The notes below the pieces were generated by a model. The model did no database searches and was not told where the DNA came from. It saw nothing but the letters and a program-made list of their open reading frames with translations. This document shows positions 49,801-51,475 of a stretch of 64,000 nucleotides of DNA, in pieces. A program made the position numbers and the translations under genes. Source of the stretch: Hyposmocoma kahamanoa (Eukaryota > Arthropoda > Insecta > Lepidoptera > Cosmopterigidae); the NCBI RefSeq assembly GCF_003589595.1, contig NW_020653333.1, positions 2,543,996 through 2,607,995 of the forward strand, written 5' to 3'. Each line of letters starts with the position of its first letter. Position 1 is the first letter of the stretch.

Positions 49801-50586
49801 GATCTTAGGGACACTGTCACTGCGCCTGTCACCTTGAGACATAAGTTGACAAGTCTCATGTGCCTATAATTTCACCAGTACGAGTATAAAGAAAACGTAA
49901 TAATTGCATAAAGGTAGAAATGTTTGAGAATTTTGCTTCATTACATTTTGTTAAATTATTATTCATTAAGTTGCTTTGCTTACAAAATAACTGAATGAAA
50001 TGGTGTCTGATAAAAGACCTTTTTTTTAAATTTTCATGAATTTCAAATTTCAATGCTAAAAAAAAAGCGAATTACCTATAGTTTGAATAACAAAGATCGA
50101 ACACAAAGAACAATTCTCTATCAGGACGTGTAATTGCTAAATTTTTATTCTATTATGCTAAAGTCAATCACACCTCGTGACGTCATACGTATTTCCATAT
50201 TATCCGGTTTTTTCGTCTTTTTATATACTTTTGGATTTTGGACTAAAAACTGTAACAAAATTATATTGAGGACGGTAGTCAATCAATACGTAAAATTCTC
50301 GCAATGGCTAGTTTGTTTACCTACGAATGACGTCACACGTTCTTCGTTGACATGTAGTGCCGTTTGTGCGGCAGTTTTGTTTTAAAATCTTTATTTAAAT
50401 AAAATGATATTTATTTATAATAAGGTTAATAACCAATTGCGCCATCTTTTCTATGTGTGCAATTAATTAGATTTTATTTGAAATCTTTTGACGATATTTC
50501 TTTTTTTTATTTCAGTAACAATAATCGGTGGCATAGTGTTCCTTGCCTTCGCAGTAAGCGCTCTCATCATAGGACCCGGTGACTAA
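1720..50586 (+). CDS. TMEM165: TMEM165/Gdt1-family Golgi cation transporter, complete spliced CDS
   Basis: The joined exons 1720-1833, 22277-22477, 41259-41615, 48998-49271 and 50516-50586 give 1017 nt, 338 residues plus TAA; human TMEM165 is about 324. In order: an N-terminal hydrophobic signal or anchor (about residues 7-24), a poorly conserved Ser/Thr-rich luminal stretch (25-112), a first membrane repeat with ELGDKT at 129-134, a charged central loop with GQEELEEV (207-214), and a second membrane repeat with EWGDRS at 264-269. E-x-G-D-(K/R)-(T/S) is the cation-binding signature of UPF0016. The family is known as a Golgi Mn2+/Ca2+ transporter that supplies Mn2+ to glycosyltransferases; human mutations cause a congenital disorder of glycosylation. 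No frameshift or internal stop is seen. The introns interrupt in phases 0, 0, 0 and 1. Function is inferred from homology. The main uncertainty is the left edge of exon 2, which shifts the total by 10 residues. Confidence 0.95.
1975..2180 (+). repeat. Dispersed repeat, copy 1
   Basis: It matches 35200-35365 in the same order: GGGTACCTCA, a 3-kb-scale repeat core ending TTCCACCTCTAAGG, AAACTAGGGGATGA and TAGATGTAATTCCA or similar. No terminal repeats or coding seen; probably a piece of a transposon. Confidence 0.55.
2196..2363 (-). mobile_element. Family A repeat (LINE-tailed, SINE-like), partial
   Basis: Reverse-oriented 5' portion of the commonest repeat here. Diagnostic blocks in this orientation are AAGTTAACAAGTC, ATTACTGCTTGGCGGCAG and GGCAGTACTTCCCTGG. 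The tail half is missing. Confidence 0.75.
2471..3226 (+). repeat. 756-bp dispersed repeat, copy 1
   Basis: Nearly collinear with 62543-63300 in the same orientation, from ATTAACC to CTCATAGTAGG, with small indels. Non-coding and AT-rich. No clear terminal repeats; family unknown. Confidence 0.8.
3390..4200 (+). mobile_element. Family B tRNA-derived SINE, split by a MITE
   Basis: The SINE head (GCCTGAGTGAAAAAATAG, GATGGCGCTACGGC), a tRNA-like part and a B-box-like block (GATTCGAATCCAGCC) run to about 3546. After the insertion the tail resumes at about 4126 with TTCGATCTTTGTATTAATAA and ends in GAATATCAT. Intact relatives are at 4577-4845 and 63523-63811, which show the two halves belong together. 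Confidence 0.8.
3547..4122. mobile_element. 576-bp TIR MITE inserted in a family B SINE
   Basis: Terminal inverted repeats of about 33 bp: left starts GTCTGTCATTTTTGAAG, right ends CTTCAAAAAAGACAGAC; 32 of 33 positions pair. The interior shares the block GAGCAGCTAGTGATTGCAG with the copy at 8329-8959. No transposase frame. TA occurs on both sides but a target duplication is not certain. Confidence 0.85.
4577..4845 (+). mobile_element. Family B tRNA-derived SINE, near full length
   Basis: Head TGGCTGAGTGAAGAAATAG, then a tRNA-like region with an A box (TGGCTTAGTTGGCATAGCG) and B box (GGTTTGAATCC), then a tail TTTGTATTAATAACTATAAC ending in AATATCAATAAAC. Pol III promoter boxes are visible, but the arms do not form a good acceptor stem, so it is not a tRNA gene. 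Confidence 0.8.
4847..5148 (+). mobile_element. Family A repeat, near full length
   Basis: About 300 bp. Order: AGTAGAGCTCCTTGTGAAAG, CTATTTCTGCCGCCAAGC, AAGGGTAAGGGTGCTGG, GACTTGTCAACTTATG, GGACAGGCGT, ATCAGGCGCACGACTTG, then an A-rich end. It abuts the SINE at 4845. The A-rich end and variable 5' truncation among copies suggest retrotransposition. Confidence 0.8.
5435..5929. mobile_element. 495-bp GC-rich TIR MITE, copy 1
   Basis: The left end GGCGATTAACACACCGCGCC pairs with the right end GGCGCGGTGTAGTGTGTTAA plus TCGTC. The interior contains GTAGCCGAGATCCTTCTTTG, shared with the copy at 51476-52028. GC-rich ends with an AT-rich core; no coding region. Superfamily not determined. Confidence 0.8.
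5976..6119 (+). repeat. 27-bp minisatellite, about 5.3 units
   Basis: The unit reads ATACCTGAGCAAGCGAAG then GAAGCTAAG, with few substitutions. All units stay in frame and would encode IPEQAKEAK repeats in an open frame of 134 codons (5940-6344); the other strand is open too, as expected for a 27-bp repeat without stops. It starts 47 bp outside the MITE end at 5929. There is no support for expression. Confidence 0.85.
6345..7193. other. Intronic stretch, mostly unrecognised
   Basis: AT-rich to about 6880, then two GC-rich palindromic patches (6883-6935 and 7036-7065) built on CCGCGCGG and GCGGCCGCGCGGCG that look like MITE ends. No gene seen. Confidence 0.4.
7194..7272 (+). mobile_element. 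Family A repeat, short internal fragment
   Basis: Contains AATGTGAGCATTACT, TTTTGAAGGGTAAGGGTGCT and GACTTGTCGACTTA. Cut on the right by the next element. Confidence 0.65.
7273..7868. mobile_element. GGGAGTCACC-ended MITE cluster
   Basis: The left end TAGGGAGTCACCAAACTTAG has inverted partners at 7511-7532 (GTGAGGTGACTCCGTTA) and 7846-7867 (AAGTTTGGTGACTTCCTTA), so one element, or two sharing an end, lies here. A 100-bp relative is at 18503-18606. Several weak frames are open because of GC content; none looks real. Confidence 0.6.
8329..8959. mobile_element. 631-bp TIR MITE, relative of 3547-4122
   Basis: Same ends (GTCTGTCTTTTTTGA and CTTCAAAAAAGACAG) and the same interior blocks (GAGCAGCTAGTGATTGCAG, AACATTCACAATTC, TATCGATAAAATTATCGACA). 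More diverged at the left TIR than the first copy. Confidence 0.8.
9154..9339 (+). mobile_element. Family A repeat, 5' truncated
   Basis: The 3' half only: CAACTTATGTTTCAGGGTGA, GGACAGGCGTGTAGCTTATC, ATCAGGCGCATGACTTG, ending GATATTATAAAAAAAATC. Truncation on the 5' side with an A-rich end fits LINE-style retrotransposition. Confidence 0.8.
9340..10539. other. Intronic stretch, possible decayed MITE
   Basis: At 9655-9895 loosely inverted blocks (GCAAAC, ACATGGGGCC; ACACATGGCGATTGTTTGCC) hint at an old MITE. Small palindromes around GGTATCAACTGC lie near 10060-10100. No gene recognised. Confidence 0.3.
10540..10830 (+). mobile_element. LINE 3'-coding fragment
   Basis: The frame at 10555 reads FYSELEEGRRKRGGQLLRYN then DVLKRHMKKC and later ERRSDLDFKRNEL, which resembles the C-terminal part that follows reverse transcriptase in many arthropod non-LTR elements (pattern: basic tract, GGQLLRYKDVLKRH, a Trp-rich block, ERR...L..KR.E). 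The block between is out of register, so it has decayed by indels. Not a host gene; clade not determined. Confidence 0.6.
10969..11183 (-). mobile_element. Family C tRNA-derived SINE
   Basis: Reverse orientation. From its 5' end (11183): a tRNA-like A box (GCCGAACGGTTACCATG), a decayed B box, then TTTATTTCTCTCG, a GTGTGTCCATG block and an ATT/ATA-repeat tail. Same family as 28850-29071 and 44461-44688. Confidence 0.8.
11276..11391 (+). mobile_element. Family D SINE, 5' truncated
   Basis: Contains CCTACACGTAGAAGAAGG and ends in GATGATGATGATGG, the 3' part of the family seen complete at 35679-35975. Confidence 0.65.
11392..13584. other. Intronic stretch without recognised gene
   Basis: A GC-rich patch at 11985-12330 is dense in CTCGAG/ACTCGAGTT motifs that form small inverted repeats; it may be an old transposon. 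At 13399-13428 there is one end (GAGTTCTAGAATACGACCC) of the MITE family of 23491-23655. The rest is AT-rich. Confidence 0.35.
13585..13675 (+). repeat. Dispersed repeat fragment shared with 44065-44150
   Basis: Both contain GAAAATTTTTAGAAATC followed by TGTTT, a CAGTATAC/CCGTATTA block, then TCAATTTT and ACTATATA. About 85 bp; identity unknown. Confidence 0.5.
14113..14330 (-). mobile_element. Family A repeat feeding into a palindrome
   Basis: Degenerate antisense copy with GCAGCGTCACTCAGAGC, AAGATCTTAGGGATACT and TTTCACCAGCACCTTC. Its 5' end (TATGGTGGCAGATG) is repeated in inverted order at 14600-14623, forming the outer part of the next palindrome. Confidence 0.65.
14294..14623. repeat. 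330-bp near-palindrome
   Basis: The left arm (14294-14453) and right arm (14466-14623) are inverted copies with small differences; the turn is about 12 bp of A-rich sequence. Paired landmarks: GGTGGCAGATG / CATCTGCCACC, TTATTTCAGGC / GCCTGAAATAA, AACTTGTATTCAGAAGCTA / TAGCTTCTAAATACAAGTT. The outer ends derive from family A. It could be a foldback element or an inverted duplication. Confidence 0.8.
14640..17052. other. Intronic stretch without recognised gene
   Basis: AT-rich, with few repeats I recognise. A short inverted pair around 16173-16202 (CATTAAGCACATC / GATGTGTTTAATG) is the only structure noticed. No exon-like frame. Confidence 0.4.
17053..17180 (+). repeat. 64-bp tandem duplication
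   Basis: Two consecutive 64-bp units beginning AACTATTGTGGCC and AACTATTATGGCC, both containing CTCGGTCACGCCGACCGCGT. About six differences; a local duplication with some age. Confidence 0.85.
17339..17769. mobile_element. 431-bp GC-rich TIR MITE
   Basis: The left end AAAGGTAGGTCCACAGATCC pairs with the right end GGATCTATGGACGCCTACCT plus TT. The interior is GC-rich, with CGCGCGCGCG at about 17560. A short frame starts MDEKWRR at 17619, reminiscent of how the MADF protein of PIF/Harbinger elements starts, but it is too short to count as evidence. Confidence 0.75.
18272..18469. mobile_element. 198-bp foldback MITE
   Basis: Arms of about 80 bp: GGGGGTCTACTCTCGATCTC on the left against GAGATCGAGAGTAGCCCCC on the right, with CCGTCCGAAACAATTACT mirrored inside. 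The loop carries GAAGCTTCATACT. Related pieces are at 33410-33475, 33863-33925 and 54355-54475. The open frame across it is a by-product. Confidence 0.85.
18503..18606. mobile_element. Short GTCACC-ended MITE
   Basis: About 100 bp. The left AGGTGTCACCAAATTTATTA is inverted at the right (AGTAAGTGTGGTGACTCCCT). Same termini as the cluster at 7273-7868. Confidence 0.7.
18738..19409. mobile_element. Three family A copies in a cluster, one split
   Basis: An antisense tail piece (18738-18772), a sense copy (18797-19122) interrupted by the foldback at 18836-19039, and a longer antisense copy (19123-19409) starting GGGACGAACAAGTCGTGCGC. The sense and antisense copies lie tail to head, which creates a large imperfect inverted arrangement. 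Confidence 0.7.
18836..19039. mobile_element. 204-bp foldback MITE inside family A
   Basis: Arms 18836-18906 and 18969-19039 are inverted: GCGTTGCCAATGTGTGGG against CCCACACATTCGCAACGC, and TTGAGCTCGATTGGGGTTT against its partner. The flanks TTGTCCATTGACA and CTGCCAGTGAAGTA read as one family A sequence when joined. Confidence 0.8.
20533..20976. mobile_element. 444-bp MITE with 6-bp target duplication
   Basis: Ends GGGGTATGTATACTCTGAT and ATCAGAGTATACATAACCC, with TIR similarity reaching about 130 bp inwards. Flanked on both sides by TTTATA (20527-20532 and 20977-20982). It interrupts the 2-kb element and is therefore younger than it. Confidence 0.85.
21116..21412 (-). pseudogene. Transposase N-terminal helix-turn-helix fragment
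   Basis: 98 residues: MMLCVGAADGSLDQTRERF, then DGRPEAERCQLPSRACFRNM, then LRLQTTGTLQCDRPEGRPSV and RDPDIEEEI. This is the pattern of the HTH/DUF4817-type N-terminus found in many arthropod transposons (P-E/D-A-E-R ... F..L...L..TGT ... GRP). The fragment ends soon after IEEEIISKI without the rest of the transposase. It lies within the long-TIR element. Confidence 0.65.
22277..22477 (+). CDS. TMEM165: TMEM165 coding exon 2 (luminal linker)
   Basis: It encodes residues 39-105, a Ser/Thr/Val-rich linker that ends in SWLTNLIMQ and joins in phase 0 to HAAKHQGNF in exon 3. The donor is CAG|GTCTGT at 22477/22478, usable but weaker than the others. The frame has a stop TAG at 22274-22276 that would also be the AG of an acceptor, so 22277 is the earliest possible start. 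Its polypyrimidine tract is poor. An in-frame alternative acceptor is GAG at 22304-22306, starting the exon at 22307. An ATG at 22292 could also serve as an alternative first codon. The region is not conserved in the family, so homology cannot settle the edge. Confidence 0.65.
23491..23655. mobile_element. 165-bp palindromic MITE (GGGTCGTATTC family)
   Basis: The left GGGTCGTATTCTAGAACTC is inverted at the right (GAGTTCTAGAATACGACCC), as is the CTCAATGCTCAAGT block. Copies at 25785-25890 and a half at 13399-13428. Confidence 0.85.
23656..24418. other. Intronic stretch, unrecognised
   Basis: AT-rich, with three occurrences of a GTGAGGGAATG-like phrase between 23405 and 23940 suggesting an old repeat. 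No gene. Confidence 0.35.
24419..24655 (-). mobile_element. Family D SINE, 3' portion
   Basis: Antisense copy with ACGTCCCACTGTTGGGCACG, GGCCGTAGTCCGCCACG, CCTTCTTCTACGTGCAGG and TTTCCTTCACCGAAAAG, matching the complete copy at 35679-35975 in reverse. The tRNA head is missing. Confidence 0.8.
24645..24715 (+). repeat. TTTCATTTCCTACG repeat, copy 1 (end fragment)
   Basis: Contains AATAGTTTCATTTCCTACG, then TGTAACAATCGCGAAAACCT AAG; the same string occurs near 26572-26620 and 37575-37600. It is one end of the repeat at 26420-26620. Confidence 0.7.
24734..25908. mobile_element. 1.2-kb non-autonomous hAT-like element
   Basis: The left end TAGTGATGAAAGAGACTCA and right end TGAGTCTCTTTATCACTA are inverted. 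Both flanks carry the identical 8-bp sequence CTTGCGCG (24726-24733 and 25909-25916), the target-site length of hAT elements. The interior is AT-rich with no transposase frame and contains a family MITE in its right TIR. Confidence 0.85.
25785..25890. mobile_element. 106-bp MITE nested in the hAT-like TIR
   Basis: Same ends as 23491-23655 (GGGTCGTATTCTAGAACTC; TACGACCC). Flanked by TGA on both sides. Removing it with one TGA restores AGACTGAGTCTC, the mirror of the left TIR, so the 3-bp duplication is supported by the empty-site reconstruction. Confidence 0.85.
26420..26620 (+). mobile_element. Penelope-like or similar terminal repeat, copy 2
   Basis: An inverted pair (GGAAATGAAACTATTTTTCC at 26420 and GGAAAATAGTTTCATTTCC near 26570) flanks a GC-richer core: GTCAACCGTGACCATGGGAC, then CTGTAAAGGGCCCGAAACG. 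It then continues into ACAATCGCGAAAACCTAAG. The core forms nested hairpins. The layout recalls Penelope-like element ends, but no reverse transcriptase or GIY-YIG coding is nearby. Confidence 0.45.
26621..28366. other. Intronic stretch, no gene recognised
   Basis: AT-rich. Overlapping frames of 66-83 codons at 27718-28200 on both strands match nothing I know and have no splice-site logic; they may be an old coding transposon. Confidence 0.35.
28367..28618 (+). mobile_element. Family A repeat, near full length
   Basis: From CAGTTCGTCCAGGGAAGTA to GTTGATATCATAAAAAAAATC, including CTATTTCCGCCGTCAAG and GACTTGTCAACTATG. Confidence 0.8.
28850..29071 (+). mobile_element. Family C tRNA-derived SINE, full length
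   Basis: tRNA-like head with A box (GGTGGCCGAACGGTTACC) and a perfect-looking B box (GGTTCGATTCC), then TTTATTTCTCTCGTGAG, GTGTGTCCATGGCACCCGC and an ATT-repeat tail. AATTGT occurs on both sides and is a likely target duplication. The acceptor arms do not pair well, so this is not called as a tRNA gene. Confidence 0.85.
29072..30570. other. Intronic stretch, one GC-rich island
   Basis: Mostly AT-rich. At 30305-30425 a GC-rich patch could encode GCGGYYCYPGYTPL on the minus strand, but it has no clear start or splice sites. Confidence 0.35.
30575..30760 (+). mobile_element. LINE-like coding scrap, copy 1
   Basis: It matches 38800-38965 (minus strand) through AAACAAAATCAGAATGC, AAACGATACGATA and AAAAGGTGGGATGACG. 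The shared frame includes KRWDD, as in the RW-DD block near the C-terminus of some LINE proteins. Weak. Confidence 0.45.
31470..31680 (-). mobile_element. CR1/Jockey-type LINE C-terminal fragment
   Basis: On the minus strand the sequence around 31600-31490 reads SFTLHAIRLWNALPLHIRQA, then QIKLSFKHML: the classic R-LWN-LP ... F-K C-terminal block of CR1/Jockey-group reverse transcriptase proteins. No 5' part remains. Confidence 0.75.
31700..32132 (+). mobile_element. Two tandem family A repeats
   Basis: The first, 5' truncated (31700-31870), ends TAAATTATAAAAAAAAATA. The second (31883-32132) starts TTGAGCTCCTTGTTAAAGG and ends GGTATCATAAAAAAATG. The 109-codon frame across them is not a gene. 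Confidence 0.8.
32133..32744. other. Intronic stretch, nothing recognised
   Basis: AT-rich sequence without inverted repeats, known repeat blocks or exon-like frames. Confidence 0.4.
32745..32935 (+). mobile_element. Half of a long-arm foldback element
   Basis: It corresponds to the left arm of the element at 44406-45177: GATCGGAAAAAGTTGTTCC, GAATTCCGGATTTCC, GGTTTTACTGCAT, CGTAGGACAAACTACTG. Here the arm is not interrupted by a SINE. Confidence 0.75.
33410..33925. mobile_element. Foldback MITE split by a LINE fragment
   Basis: The left piece (33410-33475, CCGACGTCCATCCGAAGCAA) and right piece (33863-33925, AATTAAAAGACGTATGATGC; GAAGCTTCATACT) both match the MITE at 18272-18469; the LINE piece lies between. 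Confidence 0.65.
33480..33862 (-). mobile_element. LINE C-terminal fragment (RTE/craniofacial-like protein type)
   Basis: The minus strand reads EFTMEIERAMFGITLRDQIS, then NERIRRITKVDTIKWKWAGH; after a frame break it reads AATGCMWHGSDEIVEIWRRP then TSEDGWS. This is the RAM-G--LRD-I-N--IR--T-V----KWKWAGH ... GRPP-RW-DD ... W block at the end of a LINE protein common in insects. Stops and frameshifts show it is dead. Confidence 0.8.
34496..35009 (-). mobile_element. P-like MITE with THAP exon, 8-bp target duplication
   Basis: 514 bp. Starts CATCGAGTATATAATCAG and ends CTGGTTATATACTCGATA; inverted ends of about 30 bp. Flanked by exact ACCACCAC copies (34488-34495 and 35010-35017). P superfamily elements make 8-bp duplications, have CA...TG-type ends and encode THAP-domain transposases. 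The minus strand 34766-34683 holds a THAP-like first exon. Confidence 0.85.
34683..34766 (-). pseudogene. THAP-type zinc finger first exon, relic (copy 2)
   Basis: 27 codons ending NYKTNGITFHR, followed directly by TAA that overlaps a G|GTAATT donor. Compared with the copy at 40101 the second half of the Cys pair and one later Cys are changed, so this copy is more decayed. Confidence 0.6.
35200..35365 (+). repeat. Dispersed repeat, copy 2
   Basis: Matches 1975-2180: GAGGGTACCTCA, TTCCACCTCTAAGGATGG, AAACTAGGGGATGA, AAATAGATGTAATTCCA. Confidence 0.6.
35679..35975 (+). mobile_element. Family D tRNA-derived SINE, full length
   Basis: 297 bp with exact 8-bp flanks TCCAAATT (35671-35678 and 35976-35983). 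tRNA-like head GAAGCCGTGGTAGCCTAATA with B box GTGTTGGAATCC, body blocks TTTCGGTGAAGGAAAACACC and CCTGCACGTAGAAGAAGG, then GCGGACTACGGCCTAAACCC and a GTTGATGATGG end. This matches the common lepidopteran SINE I know with a GATGATGATG tail. Confidence 0.9.
36501..36745 (-). mobile_element. Family A repeat, internally deleted
   Basis: Antisense. Tail ATGATAAGCG, then GATCTGAGGGGCACTGC, TTTCACCAGCATCCTTACCC, CGCAGTAATGCTCAC, ending CTCTACTGCTAT. A central part is missing. Confidence 0.75.
36788..37023. mobile_element. 236-bp TIR MITE (CGATACCTCCAAT family)
   Basis: The left CGATACCTCCAATGTACACT and right GTGTTTCATTGGAGGTATCG are inverted, with GCCAACTTAATTT / AAAGTTGGGC following. A right end of a second copy lies at 47780-47822. 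T-rich interior. Confidence 0.8.
37172..37600. mobile_element. Penelope-like or similar repeat, copy 3, inverted part
   Basis: GGAAATGAAACTATTTTTCC and GTTTCGGGCCCTTTACAGG lie at 37172-37260 (core in reverse), and ACAATCGCGAAAACCTAAG at 37582-37600. Head and tail pieces are in opposite orientation, as also at 26420-26620. Confidence 0.45.
37601..38799. other. Intronic stretch, unrecognised
   Basis: A GC-rich inverted pair AGCGGGTGCGGGTCGGGCGC / CCGATCCGCACCCGCT at 38107-38172 looks like a short MITE. Elsewhere nothing recognised. Confidence 0.4.
38800..38965 (-). mobile_element. LINE-like coding scrap, copy 2
   Basis: Reverse match to 30575-30760; the minus frame includes EKSDIKRWDDDVRS. 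Short and decayed. Confidence 0.45.
38966..39903. other. Intronic stretch, nothing recognised
   Basis: AT-rich sequence. No inverted repeats, known repeat blocks or exon-like frames noticed. Confidence 0.35.
39904..40408 (+). mobile_element. P-like MITE with intact THAP exon
   Basis: 505 bp with CATCGAGTATATAACCAG at the left and CTGGTTATATACTCGATG at the right, exact inverted ends of about 33 bp. The flanks are AT-rich and themselves partly inverted (AGACTTAAA / TTTAAAGTCT), so the 8-bp duplication cannot be read cleanly. It carries a THAP-like frame on the + strand at 40101. Confidence 0.85.
40101..40184 (+). pseudogene. THAP-type zinc finger first exon, relic (copy 1)
   Basis: 27 codons: MPCCSVQWCGK, then NSKTSYYKTKCITFHR, then TAA. 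THAP domains begin with C-x(2-4)-C near the N-terminus and have a conserved F-H-(R/K)-F-P about 20 residues later; both are visible up to FHR. The stop overlaps a splice-donor-like CG|GTAATT at 40180/40181, so this is probably the first exon of the parent transposase, with later exons deleted. Not a functional gene. Confidence 0.7.
40409..40753. other. Intronic stretch, unrecognised
   Basis: AT-rich; nothing beyond short A/T runs noticed. Confidence 0.35.
40754..41110 (-). mobile_element. Family A repeat plus second fragment
   Basis: A full antisense copy (40754-41020: GACGGGACGAAACAGTCGTG to TACTGTTACTAA) is followed by a 90-bp piece (41021-41110: AGTCTGAGGGGCACTGCCAC, ACAAGTTGATAAGTC). It lies only 150 bp before exon 3. 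Confidence 0.8.
41259..41615 (+). CDS. TMEM165: TMEM165 coding exon 3 (first UPF0016 repeat)
   Basis: It encodes residues 106-224. The acceptor is TTTCACAG at 41251-41258 and the donor CAG|GTCAGT at 41615/41616, both phase 0. Conserved blocks: FIQGFIAALSVVVVSELGDK, with the first cation-binding motif at 41328-41345; FFIAAIMAM; the VIPR-Y turn; and MLREG followed by GQEELEEV. Three membrane segments are visible, about 114-136, 149-170 and 179-195. Where human TMEM165 has the YNRL sorting signal, this protein has HARL (145-148), keeping the Arg that is mutated in human disease but not the Tyr. The opposite-strand reading frames here are shadows. Confidence 0.96.
42021..42519 (-). mobile_element. 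P-like MITE, third copy, THAP exon eroded
   Basis: About 499 bp. Left CATCGAGTATACAGGCAGAG (deleted by about 9 bp against the others), right CTGGTTATATACTCCATG. The minus-strand THAP region keeps the part coding for ...ITFHR but the upstream Cys part is replaced by an AT-rich run at 42285-42325. The flanks GATTTTCA and CGTTTTCG agree at 5 of 8 positions. Confidence 0.8.
42520..44064. other. Intronic stretch, nothing recognised
   Basis: AT-rich; frames of 91 and 101 codons on the minus strand have no recognisable features. Confidence 0.35.
44065..44150 (+). repeat. Dispersed repeat fragment shared with 13585-13675
   Basis: GAAAATTTTTAGAAATC then TGTTTCA and a TCAATTTTACTATATA end, in the same orientation as the earlier copy. 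Confidence 0.5.
44406..45177. mobile_element. Long-arm foldback element interrupted by a SINE
   Basis: Left arm: ATGGTCGGAAAAAGATATTCC (44406) through CGAATTCCGGATTTCC, GGTTTTACTGCAT, CCTAGGAAGTCGAAGTT (44850). Right arm in inverted order: AACTTCGACTTCCTAAG (44999) to GGAATTCG, then ATCTTTTTCCGACCAT (45177). The spacer has a TTATCTACTACATTTTTTAC / GTAAAAAAATGCACGAGATAA pairing. A family C SINE sits in the left arm. Confidence 0.8.
44461..44688 (-). mobile_element. Family C tRNA-derived SINE nested in foldback element
   Basis: Antisense, full length: AAAT-repeat tail, GCGTGTGTG complement block, GAGAGAAATAATTGTAGG, then the tRNA head with B box (GGTTCGATTCC complement) and GCCGAACGG complement at 44672-44680. 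It breaks the arm that is continuous at 32745-32935. Confidence 0.85.
45178..46379. other. Intronic stretch, AT-rich
   Basis: Very AT-rich, including short TATAAAATTATAG repeats at 45742-45792. No gene. Confidence 0.4.
46380..46709 (+). other. Exon-like GC-rich frame, Pro/Ser/Lys repeats, unrecognised
   Basis: An open frame of 109 codons follows an acceptor-like ATGCGCAG at 46379 and ends in TAA. It reads GGTASGPGPPVEEIAGPSK early on, then TEEAGPSKPRLTKLARVNKL, then AGPSKPGPPKPGPSKPGSSK and LKAKLARLNSLIRSM. Two degenerate copies of an AGPSKP...KLAR(V/L)N(K/S)LI unit are present. There is no ATG-led start of note, so it would be a terminal exon. It is GC-rich in a very AT-rich intron and on the same strand as TMEM165. 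It could be a nested gene, an alternative 3' exon or part of a mobile element. No family recognised. Confidence 0.35.
46710..47396. other. Intronic stretch, nothing recognised
   Basis: AT-rich, no repeats or frames of note. Confidence 0.35.
47397..47515 (+). mobile_element. Family B SINE head fragment
   Basis: TAGATTTGTCACGGGTGGCA, CTACGG, CTGCAACAAGCACATAGAAA, TCTGCTGGTTCGGTTAA: the part before the tRNA-like region, truncated at its A box. Confidence 0.7.
47780..47822. mobile_element. Right end of CGATACCTCCAAT-family MITE
   Basis: GGCGTAGTGTTTCATTGGAG then GTATCG, identical to the end at 37023. The left end is absent. Confidence 0.6.
47899..48154. mobile_element. GCGATGCAATCGC-rich MITE, copy 1
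   Basis: Starts TTAGAGCGGTTTCACACAG and ends CGCCGTGTGTAACC with TAACCCTTA. The interior repeats GCGATGCA(A/G)TCGC many times, so it can form many hairpins. Related: 51289-51475 and a scrap at 61163-61203. Confidence 0.75.
48155..48997. other. End of intron 3
   Basis: Contains a relative of the 126-296 foldback near 48707-48790 (TGCTTGACACTTTGGATCG; AGGTGTCAAGCTT). An A-rich run and the exon 4 acceptor follow. Confidence 0.45.
48998..49271 (+). CDS. TMEM165: TMEM165 coding exon 4 (second UPF0016 repeat)
   Basis: It encodes residues 225-315 plus the first base of codon 316. The acceptor is TTTTCCAG ending at 48997; the donor CTG|GTGAGT at 49271/49272 leaves phase 1. It starts with an acidic stretch (EEKEETLEMLEQ) and a basic cluster (VRRRRRK) that finish the central cytosolic loop. 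The second repeat follows: TFLAEWGDRS with the motif at 49115-49132, then GGSLGHALCTGLAVVGGRM and AQKISVRT, all strongly conserved against vertebrate TMEM165. The exon is GC-richer than the surrounding intron. Confidence 0.96.
49272..50515 (+). other. TMEM165: Intron 4 of TMEM165 (1.2 kb)
   Basis: Donor GTGAGT; acceptor T-rich tract plus TTTCAG. Holds a family A copy at 49706-49880; otherwise AT-rich. The 83-codon frame at 50134 is not supported as coding. Confidence 0.9.
49706..49880 (-). mobile_element. Family A repeat, 3' half
   Basis: ATCAAGTGATGGGACGAACA, GGTGGTAAGCTACGCGCC, AAGATCTTAGGGACACTG, ATAAGTTGACAAGTCTCATG, stopping in TTTCACCAGTAC. 5' truncated. Confidence 0.8.
50516..50586 (+). 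CDS. TMEM165: TMEM165 coding exon 5 (last membrane segment, stop)
   Basis: The acceptor is a T-rich tract ending TTTCAG at 50515. The phase-1 codon G|TA restores VTIIGGIVFLAFAVSALIIG, which matches the last membrane helix of the family, then PGD and TAA at 50584-50586. Residues 316-338. The exact rebuilding of RTVTIIGG across the junction confirms the exon 4 donor. Confidence 0.95.
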
Positions 50587-50940
50587 TATAAAATAATGTA
50601 AATATTTATAAATAGGTTATGTAAATTGACAATATTGTATTTATACATAATGTTTTGTGTACGTAATAGCTGCCTGGTGACGGAAACATTTAGACATATT
50701 GTCTATAAAATGCTTCAAGAGACCTAAAATTAAGGTCCACACTCACTTATGTCAGCCAGCACCGGCACGGCAACATTTTACCTCGAAACGCAATATTCCA
50801 AAGTACCTTTATAAGTTGGTAGCGCGCTGTGTCTTGTAAACATATGATTATTTACGTTTACTTATAATAATACTTAAGTGAATTTGTTTAAATTAATAGA
50901 CTTATATTGTTATAATAAAACGATTGACGCGCTGATAGAT
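50587..50940 (+). terminator. TMEM165: TMEM165 3' UTR with poly(A) signal
   Basis: An AATAAA at 50914-50919 is the first canonical signal after the stop, giving a 3' UTR of about 350 nt with cleavage expected near 50930-50945. AT-rich variants before it are weaker. The cleavage site is inferred only from the hexamer. Confidence 0.55.
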
Positions 50941-51288
50941 TCCACCCAGTTAAACTAGAACCAGGACAGATTCCTAAATGTTTCATCAGCCAGCGTCAGC
51001 GTGCTATTGTAAATTGTTTTTATTATGATATAGCCTAGACAATCTCAAGATAATTGTTTGACTGTTTGTATAGACGTTACGTTTCTAACTACAATGTTCG
51101 ATGTTTGCTAGTTTTATGCGAGAATGATCCGCACGTGGATGAATACTTCGAGGTCGTTGGAGCACGGCCGTCGGATTGGATCGATTTTTTAAGGGACCGC
51201 TGTGTAGGGGAACGGAGCAGGCATGCCAAATTATTGTTTATACGACGTTTTACGAGCTTTAAAGCTTTACGCAGCGGCGCTGTGAAAA

Positions 51289-51475
51289 TTAGAGCGGTTA
51301 CACACGCGCGCCTATAAGCAGCTTGTGATTTATAAGCTATTGCATCTATGCAGTCGCGCGTTTGCCTCTATGCAATCGCGCATTTGTATCGACGCAATCG
51401 CCTATAAATCGCAAGTGTAGCGATGCAATCGCGCGTTTCACGAAAGTCGCTAAAACTCGCCATGTGTAACTCTTA
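51289..51475. mobile_element. GCGATGCAATCGC-rich MITE, copy 2
   Basis: From TTAGAGCGGTTACACACG to CGCCATGTGTAACTCTTA, with four TGCA(A/G)TCGCGC blocks. Directly abuts the next MITE. Confidence 0.7.
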